A stretch of DNA of 5,115 nucleotides, taken from Pseudomonadota bacterium. GTDB taxonomy: Bacteria > Pseudomonadota > Gammaproteobacteria > Burkholderiales > Thiobacillaceae. Numbering within the stretch: position 1 is the stretch's first letter; the number at the start of each line of letters is the position of its first letter. The notes under the pieces were generated by a model. The model had not been told where the DNA came from. It was given only the letters and a program-made list of their open reading frames with translations, and searched no databases. Of the stretch, positions 1-5,033 are shown piece by piece. The stretch spans positions 1 to 5,115 of the forward strand of contig JAJZRT010000345.1 of NCBI GenBank assembly GCA_021802595.1, read 5' to 3'. The position numbers and the translations under genes are program-made.

Positions 1-1
1 C

Positions 2-70
2 GGAATTGGACCCTCGGCCCTGACCGAAACCATGATTATGCTCAATAAGCATTTCGCCAATGCTGCCTAA
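2..70 (+). CDS. IS6-family transposase, C-terminal 22 residues (partial)
   Basis: Reading from base 2, an open frame gives GIGPSALTETMIMLNKHF followed by ANAA and a TAA stop at 68-70. From memory this closely matches the C-terminus of the IS6100/IS26-like DDE transposases, which end in a GIGPSALTE..MLN.HFA.AA pattern. The full protein is about 230-265 residues in this family and catalyses replicative or conservative cointegrate formation between IS copies. None of the catalytic DDE residues are in view because the gene begins before the window. The position just inside the right inverted repeat fits the family layout, where the gene nearly fills the element. Confidence 0.85.
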   Translation, partial: GIGPSALTETMIMLNKHFANAA

Positions 71-105
71 TCCCCCAACTGGGTGACGCCGCGCGGCCGT
101 GCCCC

Positions 106-122
106 ATGTTTGCAACAGAGCC
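106..122 (+). repeat. IS6-family right terminal inverted repeat
   Basis: ATGTTTGCAACAGAGCC is the inverse of the left-end sequence at 5034-5050 with one mismatch. The 14 bp at 109-122 match perfectly. The first 8 bases of the flank beyond it (123-130, GGCCATCT) would be the 8-bp target duplication expected of this family, but the other flank is outside the window. Confidence 0.88.
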
Positions 123-189
123 GGCCATCTACCGCTCGACGGAATTGATTGCCGATGCCTTTGGCCTACCTGAGGATGTTACCCGATAG
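123..189 (+). pseudogene. Possible 3' remnant of an unknown gene cut off by the IS6 insertion
   Basis: Immediately after the IS6 repeat an open frame on the plus strand gives AIYRSTELIADAFGLPEDVTR and stops at TAG 187-189. The composition looks like an ordinary soluble protein tail, and the frame runs back into the IS repeat (an ATG at 106-108 lies inside the IS end). This is what a gene truncated by the IS would leave. It would converge with the regulator that ends at 261. I do not recognise the peptide, and 21 codons are too few to prove coding, so this is a tentative call. The remaining bases 190-260 show no gene. Confidence 0.3.
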
Positions 190-260
190 GCCAGCGCATG
201 GAACCGGCGCCCGAACGCAGCGCGGCGTGCGACGAACATGTGCCGGCCTCGATGTGCGGC

Positions 261-1238
261 TTAGGCATGCGCGCGTGAGGTTATTTCCTTGCAGAAGATT
301 TGCCGGTACGCCGACGGCGTCGTGCCCAACTGGGCTGCGAACTGCTGACGCAGCGACAGCGCTGTTCCAAAACCGACCTCGGAGGCAACGCAGTCGATCG
401 GCATTTGAGTAGTCTCCAGAAGCTGCTGCGCCCGGGCGACCCGCTCGGCGTTGATCCACTTGATGAACGTGGTACCCGTGGTTTCACGAAAACGACGAGT
501 AAAGGTGCGACGGCTCATCTTGGCGATATCGGCCAGGGTATCGAGCGACAACGGATCGGCCAGGTGCTCTCTCGCCCACTCCAGCACCCCGGGCAATCGG
601 CTCTCGCTTGCCAGCTGTGGAACGGGCTGCTCGATGTACTGCGCCTGACCGCCCTGGCGATGCGGCGGAGTGACCAGCAGCCTGGCCATTCGGTTCGCGA
701 CATCGGCACCGTGTCGCTGCCTCAACAAGTGCAGGCAGCAATCGATGGCCGCGACCGTTCCGGCCGAGGTGACGATGTTGTCGTCTGCGATATACAGCAC
801 ATCGGGGCGGAAATGACTCTTCGGAAACCGCTGGGCGAACAGATCGCGGGCGACCCAGTGCGTGGTCGCTTCCCGACCGTCCAGCAACCCAGCGTCGCCC
901 AACACGAACGCGCCAAGGCACAGGCCGACTATCAGGGACCCACGTTCGTGACTGCGGCGCAGACCGTCAATCAGCTCGGCCGAGGCTGGCTGACCGGGAT
1001 CGCTCCACGCCGGCACGATGACGATGTCCGCCCGAGCCAATGCCTCGAGGCCATCGGGAACCTCGATCACTACGCCTTGGTCGCTGCGAACCTTTCCAGG
1101 GGTCGTGGCGCAGTACCGAACCTCGTATCGGGGAAGATCCGGTGCGTCTTTGGCGGCGCCAAAGACCATGCCCGGTACGGAGAGATGAAACAGGCTCACA
1201 CCTTCGAAGGCGAGGACGGCGACACGCAGAGAGGTCAT
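261..1238 (-). CDS. GlxA/FtrA-type AraC-family transcriptional regulator (DJ-1/PfpI-like sensor plus AraC HTH)
   Basis: This encodes a 325-residue cytoplasmic transcription factor if started at ATG 1236-1238. An in-frame TTG at 1260-1262 would add eight residues. ATG is preferred because it directly precedes the conserved MTSLRVAVLAFEGVSLFHLSVP strand-helix start of the family, and because a promoter -10 at 1272-1277 would leave the TTG almost without a leader. Residues about 5-180 form a DJ-1/PfpI (class I glutamine amidotransferase-like) domain. It has the nucleophile-elbow motif VGLCLGAFVLGDAGLL with Cys107, followed by ATTHW. Residues about 218-318 form the AraC DNA-binding domain with two helix-turn-helix units: DTLADIAKMSRRTFTRRF at about 233, and the second near IDCVASEVGFGT with the closing TTPSAYRQIF. 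Characterised relatives (GbdR, CdhR, ArgR of Pseudomonas) sense small nitrogen compounds through the N-terminal domain. The ligand here is unknown. The gene lies downstream of, and on the same strand as, the hydrolase, but a hairpin terminator separates them, so it is probably transcribed from its own promoter. Confidence 0.9.
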   Translation of the reverse strand: MTSLRVAVLAFEGVSLFHLSVPGMVFGAAKDAPDLPRYEVRYCATTPGKVRSDQGVVIEVPDGLEALARADIVIVPAWSDPGQPASAELIDGLRRSHERGSLIVGLCLGAFVLGDAGLLDGREATTHWVARDLFAQRFPKSHFRPDVLYIADDNIVTSAGTVAAIDCCLHLLRQRHGADVANRMARLLVTPPHRQGGQAQYIEQPVPQLASESRLPGVLEWAREHLADPLSLDTLADIAKMSRRTFTRRFRETTGTTFIKWINAERVARAQQLLETTQMPIDCVASEVGFGTALSLRQQFAAQLGTTPSAYRQIFCKEITSRAHA

Positions 1239-1271
1239 AGGAGTGTTCTTCGGCAAGCTCAAGATGGCCTA

Positions 1272-1300
1272 AAAACTACAGTACATGCATTTTCAGGTCA
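1272..1300 (-). promoter_or_regulatory. Candidate sigma-70 promoter for the minus-strand GlxA-type regulator
   Basis: On the minus strand, TTGACC (1295-1300) and TAGTTT (1272-1277) are separated by exactly 17 bases, close to the -35/-10 consensus TTGACA/TATAAT. Transcription would start near 1265, giving a leader of about 27 bases to the ATG at 1238. This is seen by eye only. Confidence 0.45.
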
Positions 1301-1430
1301 ATCGCTTGTCGTCAGGCCTTTCGCCAGCTCAGAACCGGTAAGTGGGTCAGGCGTCAGGACGACGCGGCTGCGGAGTTGGACATGAGTGATAGGCGCGACG
1401 GTGAGGAAGACCGGCAGGGCGGTTAACAGA
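1301..1430. other. Intergenic spacer without recognisable gene
   Basis: Between the regulator's promoter and the hydrolase terminator I see no convincing gene. The hexamer GTCAGG occurs three times within 50 bases (1310-1315, 1346-1351, 1353-1358). It could be part of an upstream binding region for the regulator, but the copies are short and irregularly spaced. The minus strand has a stretch without stops in one frame but no start codon or recognisable peptide. Confidence 0.35.
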
Positions 1431-1463
1431 ACCCCCGACCCGCTTTGCAAGCGGGTCGGGGGT
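1431..1463 (-). terminator. Rho-independent-type terminator of the cysteine hydrolase gene
   Basis: A perfect 15-bp hairpin has arms at 1431-1445 and 1449-1463 and a 3-base loop (TGC). The stem is very GC rich. It begins 15 bases after the stop codon of the hydrolase and, read on the minus strand, is followed by TCTGTTAACC, a tail with only a modest T content. It should end hydrolase transcription before the regulator gene downstream. The stem is symmetric, but no gene approaches it from the plus side. Confidence 0.75.
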
Positions 1464-1478
1464 ATTCGGCAGGCTCGA

Positions 1479-2027
1479 TTAGGCGGACAGATAGTCCCGA
1501 GTCGAGGTCACCTTGGCGTAGCCAAACTCAAAGGCCGCCATCATCGTTGCGTGCACTTGAGCAGCCGGCACCTTGACCCCGTTGAATTCGAGATCGAGCG
1601 TGGCGCAGGCATCGTGCAACACAGTCACCGAGTAGCCCAGATCCGCGGCGGCGCGAACAACCGCATCGACGCACATATGACTCATGGCGCCCACCACGAC
1701 AACCTCTTCTGTTGCATGGTCGTCGAGTGCGCGCTTGAGATCGGTCTCGCGGAAGGAGTTCACGTAGTTCTTGACGATAACTAGCTCATCGCCCGTGGGC
1801 GCCACGGCTGGCTGGATTTCAACGCCGGAGCTGCCTGGGACGAAGGCGGGCTTTTCGTTGTTGGCGAACTCGTGGCGAATGTGGATGACCGCATCGCCCT
1901 TGGCGCGGAAGTCGGCAATCACCTTTGCGGCGTTGTCCGCGGCCGCCTCGATGTTGGTCAGGGGCAACTTACCCGAAGGTAGGTATTCGTTTTGCAGGTC
2001 AACTACTACCAATGCACGCTTGCTCAT
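1479..2027 (-). CDS. Isochorismatase-family cysteine hydrolase
   Basis: This encodes a complete 182-residue cytoplasmic alpha/beta hydrolase of the isochorismatase-like (nicotinamidase/N-carbamoylsarcosine amidase) superfamily. Length and layout are typical. The N-terminal strand ALVVVDLQNEY carries Asp10. Lys86 is in VIVKNYVNSF. Cys119 is in GAMSHMCVDAVVRAA, preceded by the Gly-Ala step that usually holds the cis-peptide. Together these form the complete Asp-Lys-Cys catalytic triad, so the enzyme should be active. Most relatives hydrolyse C-N amide bonds of small amides or carbamoyl compounds through a Cys thioester. The specific substrate cannot be read from sequence, and true isochorismatase activity is unlikely for a stand-alone cysteine member. 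The start is ATG 2025-2027, backed by a strong AAAGGAG ribosome-binding site. It is divergent from the second GlxA-type regulator, which makes that regulator its most likely controller. A hairpin terminator follows the stop. Confidence 0.93.
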   Translation of the reverse strand: MSKRALVVVDLQNEYLPSGKLPLTNIEAAADNAAKVIADFRAKGDAVIHIRHEFANNEKPAFVPGSSGVEIQPAVAPTGDELVIVKNYVNSFRETDLKRALDDHATEEVVVVGAMSHMCVDAVVRAAADLGYSVTVLHDACATLDLEFNGVKVPAAQVHATMMAAFEFGYAKVTSTRDYLSA

Positions 2028-2034
2028 CGCTGGG

Positions 2035-2041
2035 CTCCTTT
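2035..2041 (-). promoter_or_regulatory. Ribosome-binding site of the cysteine hydrolase
   Basis: AAAGGAG on the minus strand lies seven bases before ATG 2027. It is a near-consensus Shine-Dalgarno sequence and fixes the hydrolase start. Confidence 0.75.
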
Positions 2042-2126
2042 GGGAAGGTCTGAATGAAACGCACGATCATAATGGGGCACAGACGGTAGGCGATGAAGTG
2101 GCAAGATCGACAACTTTAGGGGCGGG
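2042..2126. promoter_or_regulatory. Divergent promoter/operator region between hydrolase and second regulator
   Basis: The two genes are separated by only 99 bases, so both promoters and any operator must be here. On the minus strand TATGAT (2066-2071) is a fair -10 hexamer, but no good -35 lies 16-18 bases upstream. This fits an activator-dependent promoter, as expected for AraC-type control. Two loosely similar segments in the same orientation, CGATCATAATGG near 2064 and CGATGAAGTGGC near 2091, could be direct-repeat half-sites. For the plus-strand gene, AGGGG at 2118-2122 precedes ATG 2127 with a short 4-base spacer. No clear plus-strand promoter was found. Confidence 0.4.
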
Positions 2127-3137
2127 ATGGACACGTCAAAAATAGCCGTCAGCGAGATCGGGATACTGCTTTACCCAGGCGCCCAGATGGCGACCGTGCT
2201 TGGCCTGGCCGATCTGTTCGCGCTTGCGCAACGCATCGCAGGCGAGCATGGCGAGCCGCAAAGCACTTTACTGCGTGTCAGCCAGTGGCAACGTCAGGAT
2301 GGTTCGGATGACCCGGTGCGCGTACAGGATTCCCTACCCGGCGCGACAACGTCGCCTTCCATCCTGATCATCCCGCCCAGTCTGGAATCGCCGATTTCTA
2401 CCGGCGCCGCCGCTCCCTATGCGAACTGGCTCAGACGGCAGTACGCTGAGGGCGCCACGCTGGTCTCCGTTTGCGCCGGCGCTTTCCTGCTCGGCGAAAC
2501 GGGGCTATTGAGGGGGCGGACCATCACGACGCACTGGCATTATGTGGACAGTTGGATGGAGCGCTTTCCGGACGTTTGGCTCAATGTCGATCAGCTCATC
2601 ATCGATGATGACGACATCATCACCGCTGGCGGCGTAATGGCCTGGACCGACATAGGCCTGCGTTTGGTGGACCGCTATCTGGGCGCTTCGGTGATGATCG
2701 GAACTGCCCAGATGCTTCTGCTGGACGCCCCCGGCCGTCAACAACGCTATTACAGCGCCTTTTCGCCTCGGCTCGCCCATGGCGATGAGGCGGTGCTCAT
2801 CGTTCAGCGCTGGCTGCAGGATACCGATGCAAAGCACATGGCCCTGAAGGATATGGCCCAACGCGCCGGCTTGCAGGTGCGTACCTTTACGCGGCGCTTT
2901 CAGAAGGCAACCGGCATGACCACTACCGAATACTGCCAACGCCTGCGCATCGGACGCGCCCGGGGGATGCTGCATTCGAGCCAGTTGCCTATCGAGCGGG
3001 TGGCCTGGGATGTCGGCTATAGCGACCCCGGCGCGTTCAGAAAGGTGTTTACGCGCGTCGTCGGACTATCGCCCGGTGAATACCGTCGCCGTTTCAGCGC
3101 AGCATCGTCTAGCCCGTATAATTCATCGCGTTGTTGA
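2127..3137 (+). CDS. GlxA-type AraC-family transcriptional regulator, C-terminus altered by IS1380 insertion
   Basis: This encodes a 336-residue cytoplasmic regulator of the same two-domain design as the gene at 261-1238, though the two are clearly divergent paralogues. Residues about 8-195 form a DJ-1/PfpI-like sensor domain with the elbow motif VSVCAGAFLLGETGLL (Cys116) followed by TITTHW. Residues about 222-325 form the AraC DNA-binding domain: first helix-turn-helix MALKDMAQRAGLQVRTFTRRF (about 238-258), second near LPIERVAWDVGYSDPGAFRKVF (about 287-308), ending GLSPGEYRRRF. The IS1380 element begins at 3113, so the last seven residues (PYNSSRC) and the stop come from the IS. Removing the IS and one CTAG copy restores AGC TAG, giving a 329-residue protein ending SAASSS. 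All conserved parts are therefore kept and function is probably unaffected. Divergent position suggests it controls the hydrolase gene and possibly itself. The effector is unknown. Confidence 0.9.
   Translation: MDTSKIAVSEIGILLYPGAQMATVLGLADLFALAQRIAGEHGEPQSTLLRVSQWQRQDGSDDPVRVQDSLPGATTSPSILIIPPSLESPISTGAAAPYANWLRRQYAEGATLVSVCAGAFLLGETGLLRGRTITTHWHYVDSWMERFPDVWLNVDQLIIDDDDIITAGGVMAWTDIGLRLVDRYLGASVMIGTAQMLLLDAPGRQQRYYSAFSPRLAHGDEAVLIVQRWLQDTDAKHMALKDMAQRAGLQVRTFTRRFQKATGMTTTEYCQRLRIGRARGMLHSSQLPIERVAWDVGYSDPGAFRKVFTRVVGLSPGEYRRRFSAASSSPYNSSRC
3109..3112. repeat. Left copy of the IS1380 target-site duplication (CTAG)
   Basis: CTAG directly precedes the left inverted repeat and is repeated directly after the right one (4719-4722). 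A 4-bp duplication is usual for this family. CTAG is palindromic. Confidence 0.75.
3113..3128. repeat. IS1380 left terminal inverted repeat
   Basis: CCCGTATAATTCATCG matches the complement of 4703-4718 at all 16 positions. It supplies the final codons of the regulator gene read through from the left. Confidence 0.9.
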
Positions 3138-3270
3138 TCGGGCGTCAGGATTTCGGTTTTTGGTTGGAGGCAGGCGCGGTGCATCACTCCCGGGGATGAG
3201 CCGAAGGTCGGGTATGTTGAGGCTTGCGGGTTGAAGGGACGGGTTTGGTTTTTGGGGCCAGGCCCGTTGT

Positions 3271-4611
3271 TCAGGTAACGAGGCGAGGGATACGATCGAG
3301 GGCGACCCGGACGATCTGCTGGTTGGGACAGGCGGTGGGCCATTGGACGCGGATCAAGGTCTTCATTTCGACGACACGGGCAGCGATCTTGATGAGGTGC
3401 AGGCGCAAGGTATCGAACTGGACAGTGCGCCATATTGAGCGTTTCGGCATGGCGGTGCGCAGACCCCACATAAGCCAGTAGGCACCGGCATGAAGGAACA
3501 GCCGCAACTGGTTGGCCGTGGCCTTTGTGCAGGATGTACGGTCTGCGGCGAGATGGGTTTTCCACGACTTGATGTGATTTTCCGCCTGCCCCCGCCGGCA
3601 ATAGACCTGCTCGTAGAGCCAGCGGGGCGAGCCCTTTTTGAGATTGGTGACGACGAAGCGGGTGTCGGCCCCCTGATCGCCGACTTCGACGCGGGCGATG
3701 ATCCGCTCGACGCGGCTCCAGCTTTTAGCGCCGTCGTGGAATGCCTTGAAGCGGCGCACCTTGCCATCGTCGGTTGCGGCCTCGAAGCGCGCTTTGGTGC
3801 TGGTTTCGAGATCGGTGACATGGCGGCGCAATGTCGAGGTCGGCGCGACGCCCAGGATGAAGTCGTGTCCGCCCGCCCGGCACCAGTCGATGACCTCGGG
3901 ACAGCAATAATGACTGTCGCCGCGCAGCATGATCTGCGTTCTTGGCCAGTTGGCGCGGATTGCACGCATCAGGCGGCGCAGGAAAGCCCTGATTTCCTTG
4001 CCGCCGGGTCGTTTGGCCGGGCGTAGCACGGCAGTGATGAAGCGGCCCTCGCCATCGAACACGACGATGGGTTGGAAGCCATATTCGTCATGATGGGCAT
4101 TGAATAATCGCAACTGCTGGCCGCCATGCACGGCATCGAATGTGTCATCAATGTCGAGGACAATACGCTTGGGCACGGTGCGGAAGGAATCGCAATACAG
4201 ATCAACCATCGCCCGGCCCATGCCCAGCAACGCACGCGTATCAGGCAGGTTCTCCAGTCGCGAGATCGTCGGCTGCGAACATAGCGCGCGATCCGAAGGT
4301 GCCAGATCAAGGGCCAGCTTGAACATCGGGTCGACGCGCAGACTGGAGGCGTCATTGCCATCCTCGTAACCCGCCGCAATCATCATCAGCCGGAAGCGGA
4401 TAATGTCGGTAAGGCTGTGGGTGATCAGATCCGGCGCGCGGGGATCTTTGATGCAGGCCGCCATGCGATCCGCAACGCCAAGGCGCTGCTCCACCTCGCG
4501 CAACAGCAAAATCCCGCCGTCTGACGATAGCAGACCGCCGTCAAATCTGACGTCCAACCGCTTGCCCGAAACAGGTGACAGACCAGGTAGCGGCAGCGTA
4601 GGATCGTCCAT
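3271..4611 (-). CDS. IS1380-family transposase (DDE)
   Basis: This is a 446-residue protein, the usual size for the family, and it is uninterrupted. The N-terminal part has the family hallmark VRFDGGLLSSDGGILLLREVE (about 22-41). The catalytic DDE triad is visible: Asp in VLDIDDTFDAVHG (Asp153 or Asp155), Asp232 in MLRGDSHYCCPEV, and Glu344 in YCRRGQAENHIKSWK. The last is the YREK-like Y-R-E region of IS4-superfamily folds. The enzyme binds the 16-bp ends and carries out DNA cleavage and strand transfer. The start is ATG 4609-4611; only a weak purine-rich stretch precedes it, consistent with the low expression of most transposases. Its leader (4612-4702) has TATGAT-like sequences on the minus strand but no confident promoter pair. 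Confidence 0.95.
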   Translation of the reverse strand: MDDPTLPLPGLSPVSGKRLDVRFDGGLLSSDGGILLLREVEQRLGVADRMAACIKDPRAPDLITHSLTDIIRFRLMMIAAGYEDGNDASSLRVDPMFKLALDLAPSDRALCSQPTISRLENLPDTRALLGMGRAMVDLYCDSFRTVPKRIVLDIDDTFDAVHGGQQLRLFNAHHDEYGFQPIVVFDGEGRFITAVLRPAKRPGGKEIRAFLRRLMRAIRANWPRTQIMLRGDSHYCCPEVIDWCRAGGHDFILGVAPTSTLRRHVTDLETSTKARFEAATDDGKVRRFKAFHDGAKSWSRVERIIARVEVGDQGADTRFVVTNLKKGSPRWLYEQVYCRRGQAENHIKSWKTHLAADRTSCTKATANQLRLFLHAGAYWLMWGLRTAMPKRSIWRTVQFDTLRLHLIKIAARVVEMKTLIRVQWPTACPNQQIVRVALDRIPRLVT

Positions 4612-4702
4612 GGCGGGTGTAGCTTTCTTGAAATGACGTTGATCGGATTAGACAACCAAATCATACGTTAAATCAGATGCTTACGCTACATCCGCCACCC
4701 CC

Positions 4703-4718
4703 CGATGAATTATACGGG
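4703..4718. repeat. IS1380 right terminal inverted repeat
   Basis: CGATGAATTATACGGG is the exact reverse complement of 3113-3128 and is followed directly by the CTAG duplication. Confidence 0.9.
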
Positions 4719-4722
4719 CTAG
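4719..4722. repeat. Right copy of the IS1380 target-site duplication (CTAG)
   Basis: CTAG follows the right inverted repeat. The next four bases are also CTAG (4723-4726), so the original target read CTAGCTAG, and the second copy contained the TAG stop codon of the regulator gene. Confidence 0.75.
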
Positions 4723-4769
4723 CTAGCGAGCAGTGGAACCGGTTGCGTAATTTGCATCTGCCCTAAGCT

Positions 4770-4807
4770 GGGGTTGGGGGAGCAACGGAACAGAAAGTGC
4801 ACTTAAG
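4770..4807 (+). repeat. Tn3-family terminal inverted repeat, left, 38 bp
   Basis: This 38-base repeat starts GGGGTTGGGGGAGCAACGG and ends CACTTAAG. Both the length and the GGGG...TAAG ends are diagnostic of Tn3-family transposons. The outer 5 bases (4765-4769, AAGCT) would be the left copy of a 5-bp target duplication; the right copy is lost. Confidence 0.65.
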
Positions 4808-4847
4808 CTCAGTCGCTGCCCCGCAAACCCTTGCAACGTCTGGATAG

Positions 4848-4880
4848 TTTCGAAAAACGACCGTTTTATGAAACCGTTTC
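4848..4880. repeat. Cluster of three short palindromes inside the miniature element
   Basis: Three palindromes lie within 33 bases: TTTCGAAA (4848-4855), AAAACG-AC-CGTTTT (4854-4867) and GAAAC-C-GTTTC (4870-4880). They share a GTTTC/GAAAC core. Such dyads could be a leftover of a resolution site or a protein-binding region of the parent Tn3-family transposon, but no function can be proven from sequence. Confidence 0.45.
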
Positions 4881-4946
4881 CGCTATCGCGAGGAAAGGTC
4901 ACCAACACCCGAAAATCAGTGCAATAAACCTTTCTCACGAATCAAA

Positions 4947-4983
4947 GTTCGTTAATTCGCAGTCGCTGACGAGTAAAACGAAC
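4947..4983. repeat. Inverted repeat GTTCGTT...AACGAAC inside the miniature element
   Basis: Seven-base arms are separated by roughly 20-25 bases near the right repeat, with two nearby TAATTCG words. This could be part of a resolvase-type site together with the palindromes at 4848-4880, or chance in AT-richer DNA. Confidence 0.3.
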
Positions 4984-4993
4984 TCTAATTCGG

Positions 4994-5023
4994 CTTACGT
5001 TGGTTTTCAGTTCCATTGCTCCC
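4994..5023 (-). repeat. Tn3-family terminal inverted repeat, right, inner 30 bp only
   Basis: Read on the minus strand, this starts GGGAGCAATGGAACTGAAAA and ends CGTAAG. It aligns with the inner 30 bases of the left repeat at 23 positions. The outermost 8 bases, expected to resemble GGGGTTGG, are absent because IS6-type sequence begins at 5024. Confidence 0.65.
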
Positions 5024-5033
5024 GGCTCTGTTG
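5024..5033 (+). repeat. Orphan 10-bp tip of an IS6-family inverted repeat
   Basis: GGCTCTGTTG repeats exactly the first 10 bases of the IS6 left end that follows at 5034. It is best read as the outer tip of an earlier IS6 copy, interrupted by the insertion of a second one. In that reading, bases 5026-5033 (CTCTGTTG) are the 8-bp target duplication of the inner copy. Confidence 0.6.

Larger units (their letters stand above)
1..122 (+). mobile_element. IS6-family (IS6100-like) insertion sequence, right end only
   Basis: The window opens inside an IS6-family element. The C-terminus of its transposase ends at 70. After a short non-coding tail, the terminal inverted repeat TTTGCAACAGAGCC lies at 109-122. 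This is the reverse complement of the IS6100-type tip GGCTCTGTTGCAAA, which also occurs at 5034-5047 at the other end of the window. Including the next three bases inward, the two ends agree at 16 of 17 positions. The transposase reads left to right, so this copy and the right-hand copy are in direct orientation. The rest of the element lies outside the window. Confidence 0.88.
3113..4718 (-). mobile_element. Complete IS1380-family insertion sequence, 1606 bp
   Basis: The element has perfect 16-bp terminal inverted repeats (CCCGTATAATTCATCG at 3113-3128 and its complement at 4703-4718), a 4-bp CTAG duplication, and one full-length transposase gene on the minus strand. Size, repeat length, duplication length and single-gene layout all agree with the IS1380 family, to which IS1247 belongs. 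Because both ends, the duplication and the gene are intact, the insertion looks recent and the element is potentially active. The left 142 bases (3129-3270) between the repeat and the transposase stop hold no gene. I cannot name the exact IS. Confidence 0.9.
4770..5023. mobile_element. Tn3-derived miniature inverted-repeat element (TIME-like), right tip truncated
   Basis: The left boundary is a 38-bp sequence (4770-4807) with the Tn3-family signature: it begins GGGG, contains GGAAC-GAAA, and ends TTAAG. The inner 30 bases of the same repeat occur inverted at 4994-5023, matching 23 of 30 and ending in TAAG. The right copy also resembles the Tn3 end itself (TGGAAC..GAAAAC....G..AAG). The outer 8 bases of the right repeat are missing and replaced by IS6 sequence. 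With them restored, the element would be 262 bp. The 186-bp interior has no gene and carries several short palindromes. Non-autonomous Tn3-type elements of this size class (TIMEs) move only with a transposase supplied by a related transposon. Alternative: two ends of a larger transposon brought together by deletion. Confidence 0.65.

Noticed and set aside
300..1385. Long plus-strand open frame of 361 codons opposite the first regulator
   Set aside because: It is antisense to a well-supported AraC-family gene with clear domains, and its peptide is arginine/glutamine-rich without recognisable motifs. It is a GC-rich shadow frame.
1297..1425. Stop-free stretch on the minus strand in the spacer upstream of the first regulator
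   Set aside because: It has no start codon or ribosome-binding site, it runs through the hairpin terminator, and the peptide is not recognisable. More likely non-coding.
1301..1430. CRISPR-like or operator repeats based on three GTCAGG words
   Set aside because: Six-base words with irregular spacing are expected by chance in GC-rich DNA. There is no array structure.
3223..3270. Possible terminator after the IS1380 transposase (ACGGG...CCCGT with GGGCC/GGCCC)
   Set aside because: The arms are only about five bases with either a long loop or almost none, and there is no T-run on the minus strand. Too weak to call.
3490..4026. Plus-strand 178-codon frame within the IS1380 element
   Set aside because: It lies antisense to the complete transposase gene with its DDE residues, and the translation shows no family features.
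4723..4938. 71-codon minus-strand frame across the left end of the miniature element
   Set aside because: It spans the Tn3-type terminal repeat and the palindromes, has no ribosome-binding site, and no protein family is recognised. Explained by the mobile element.
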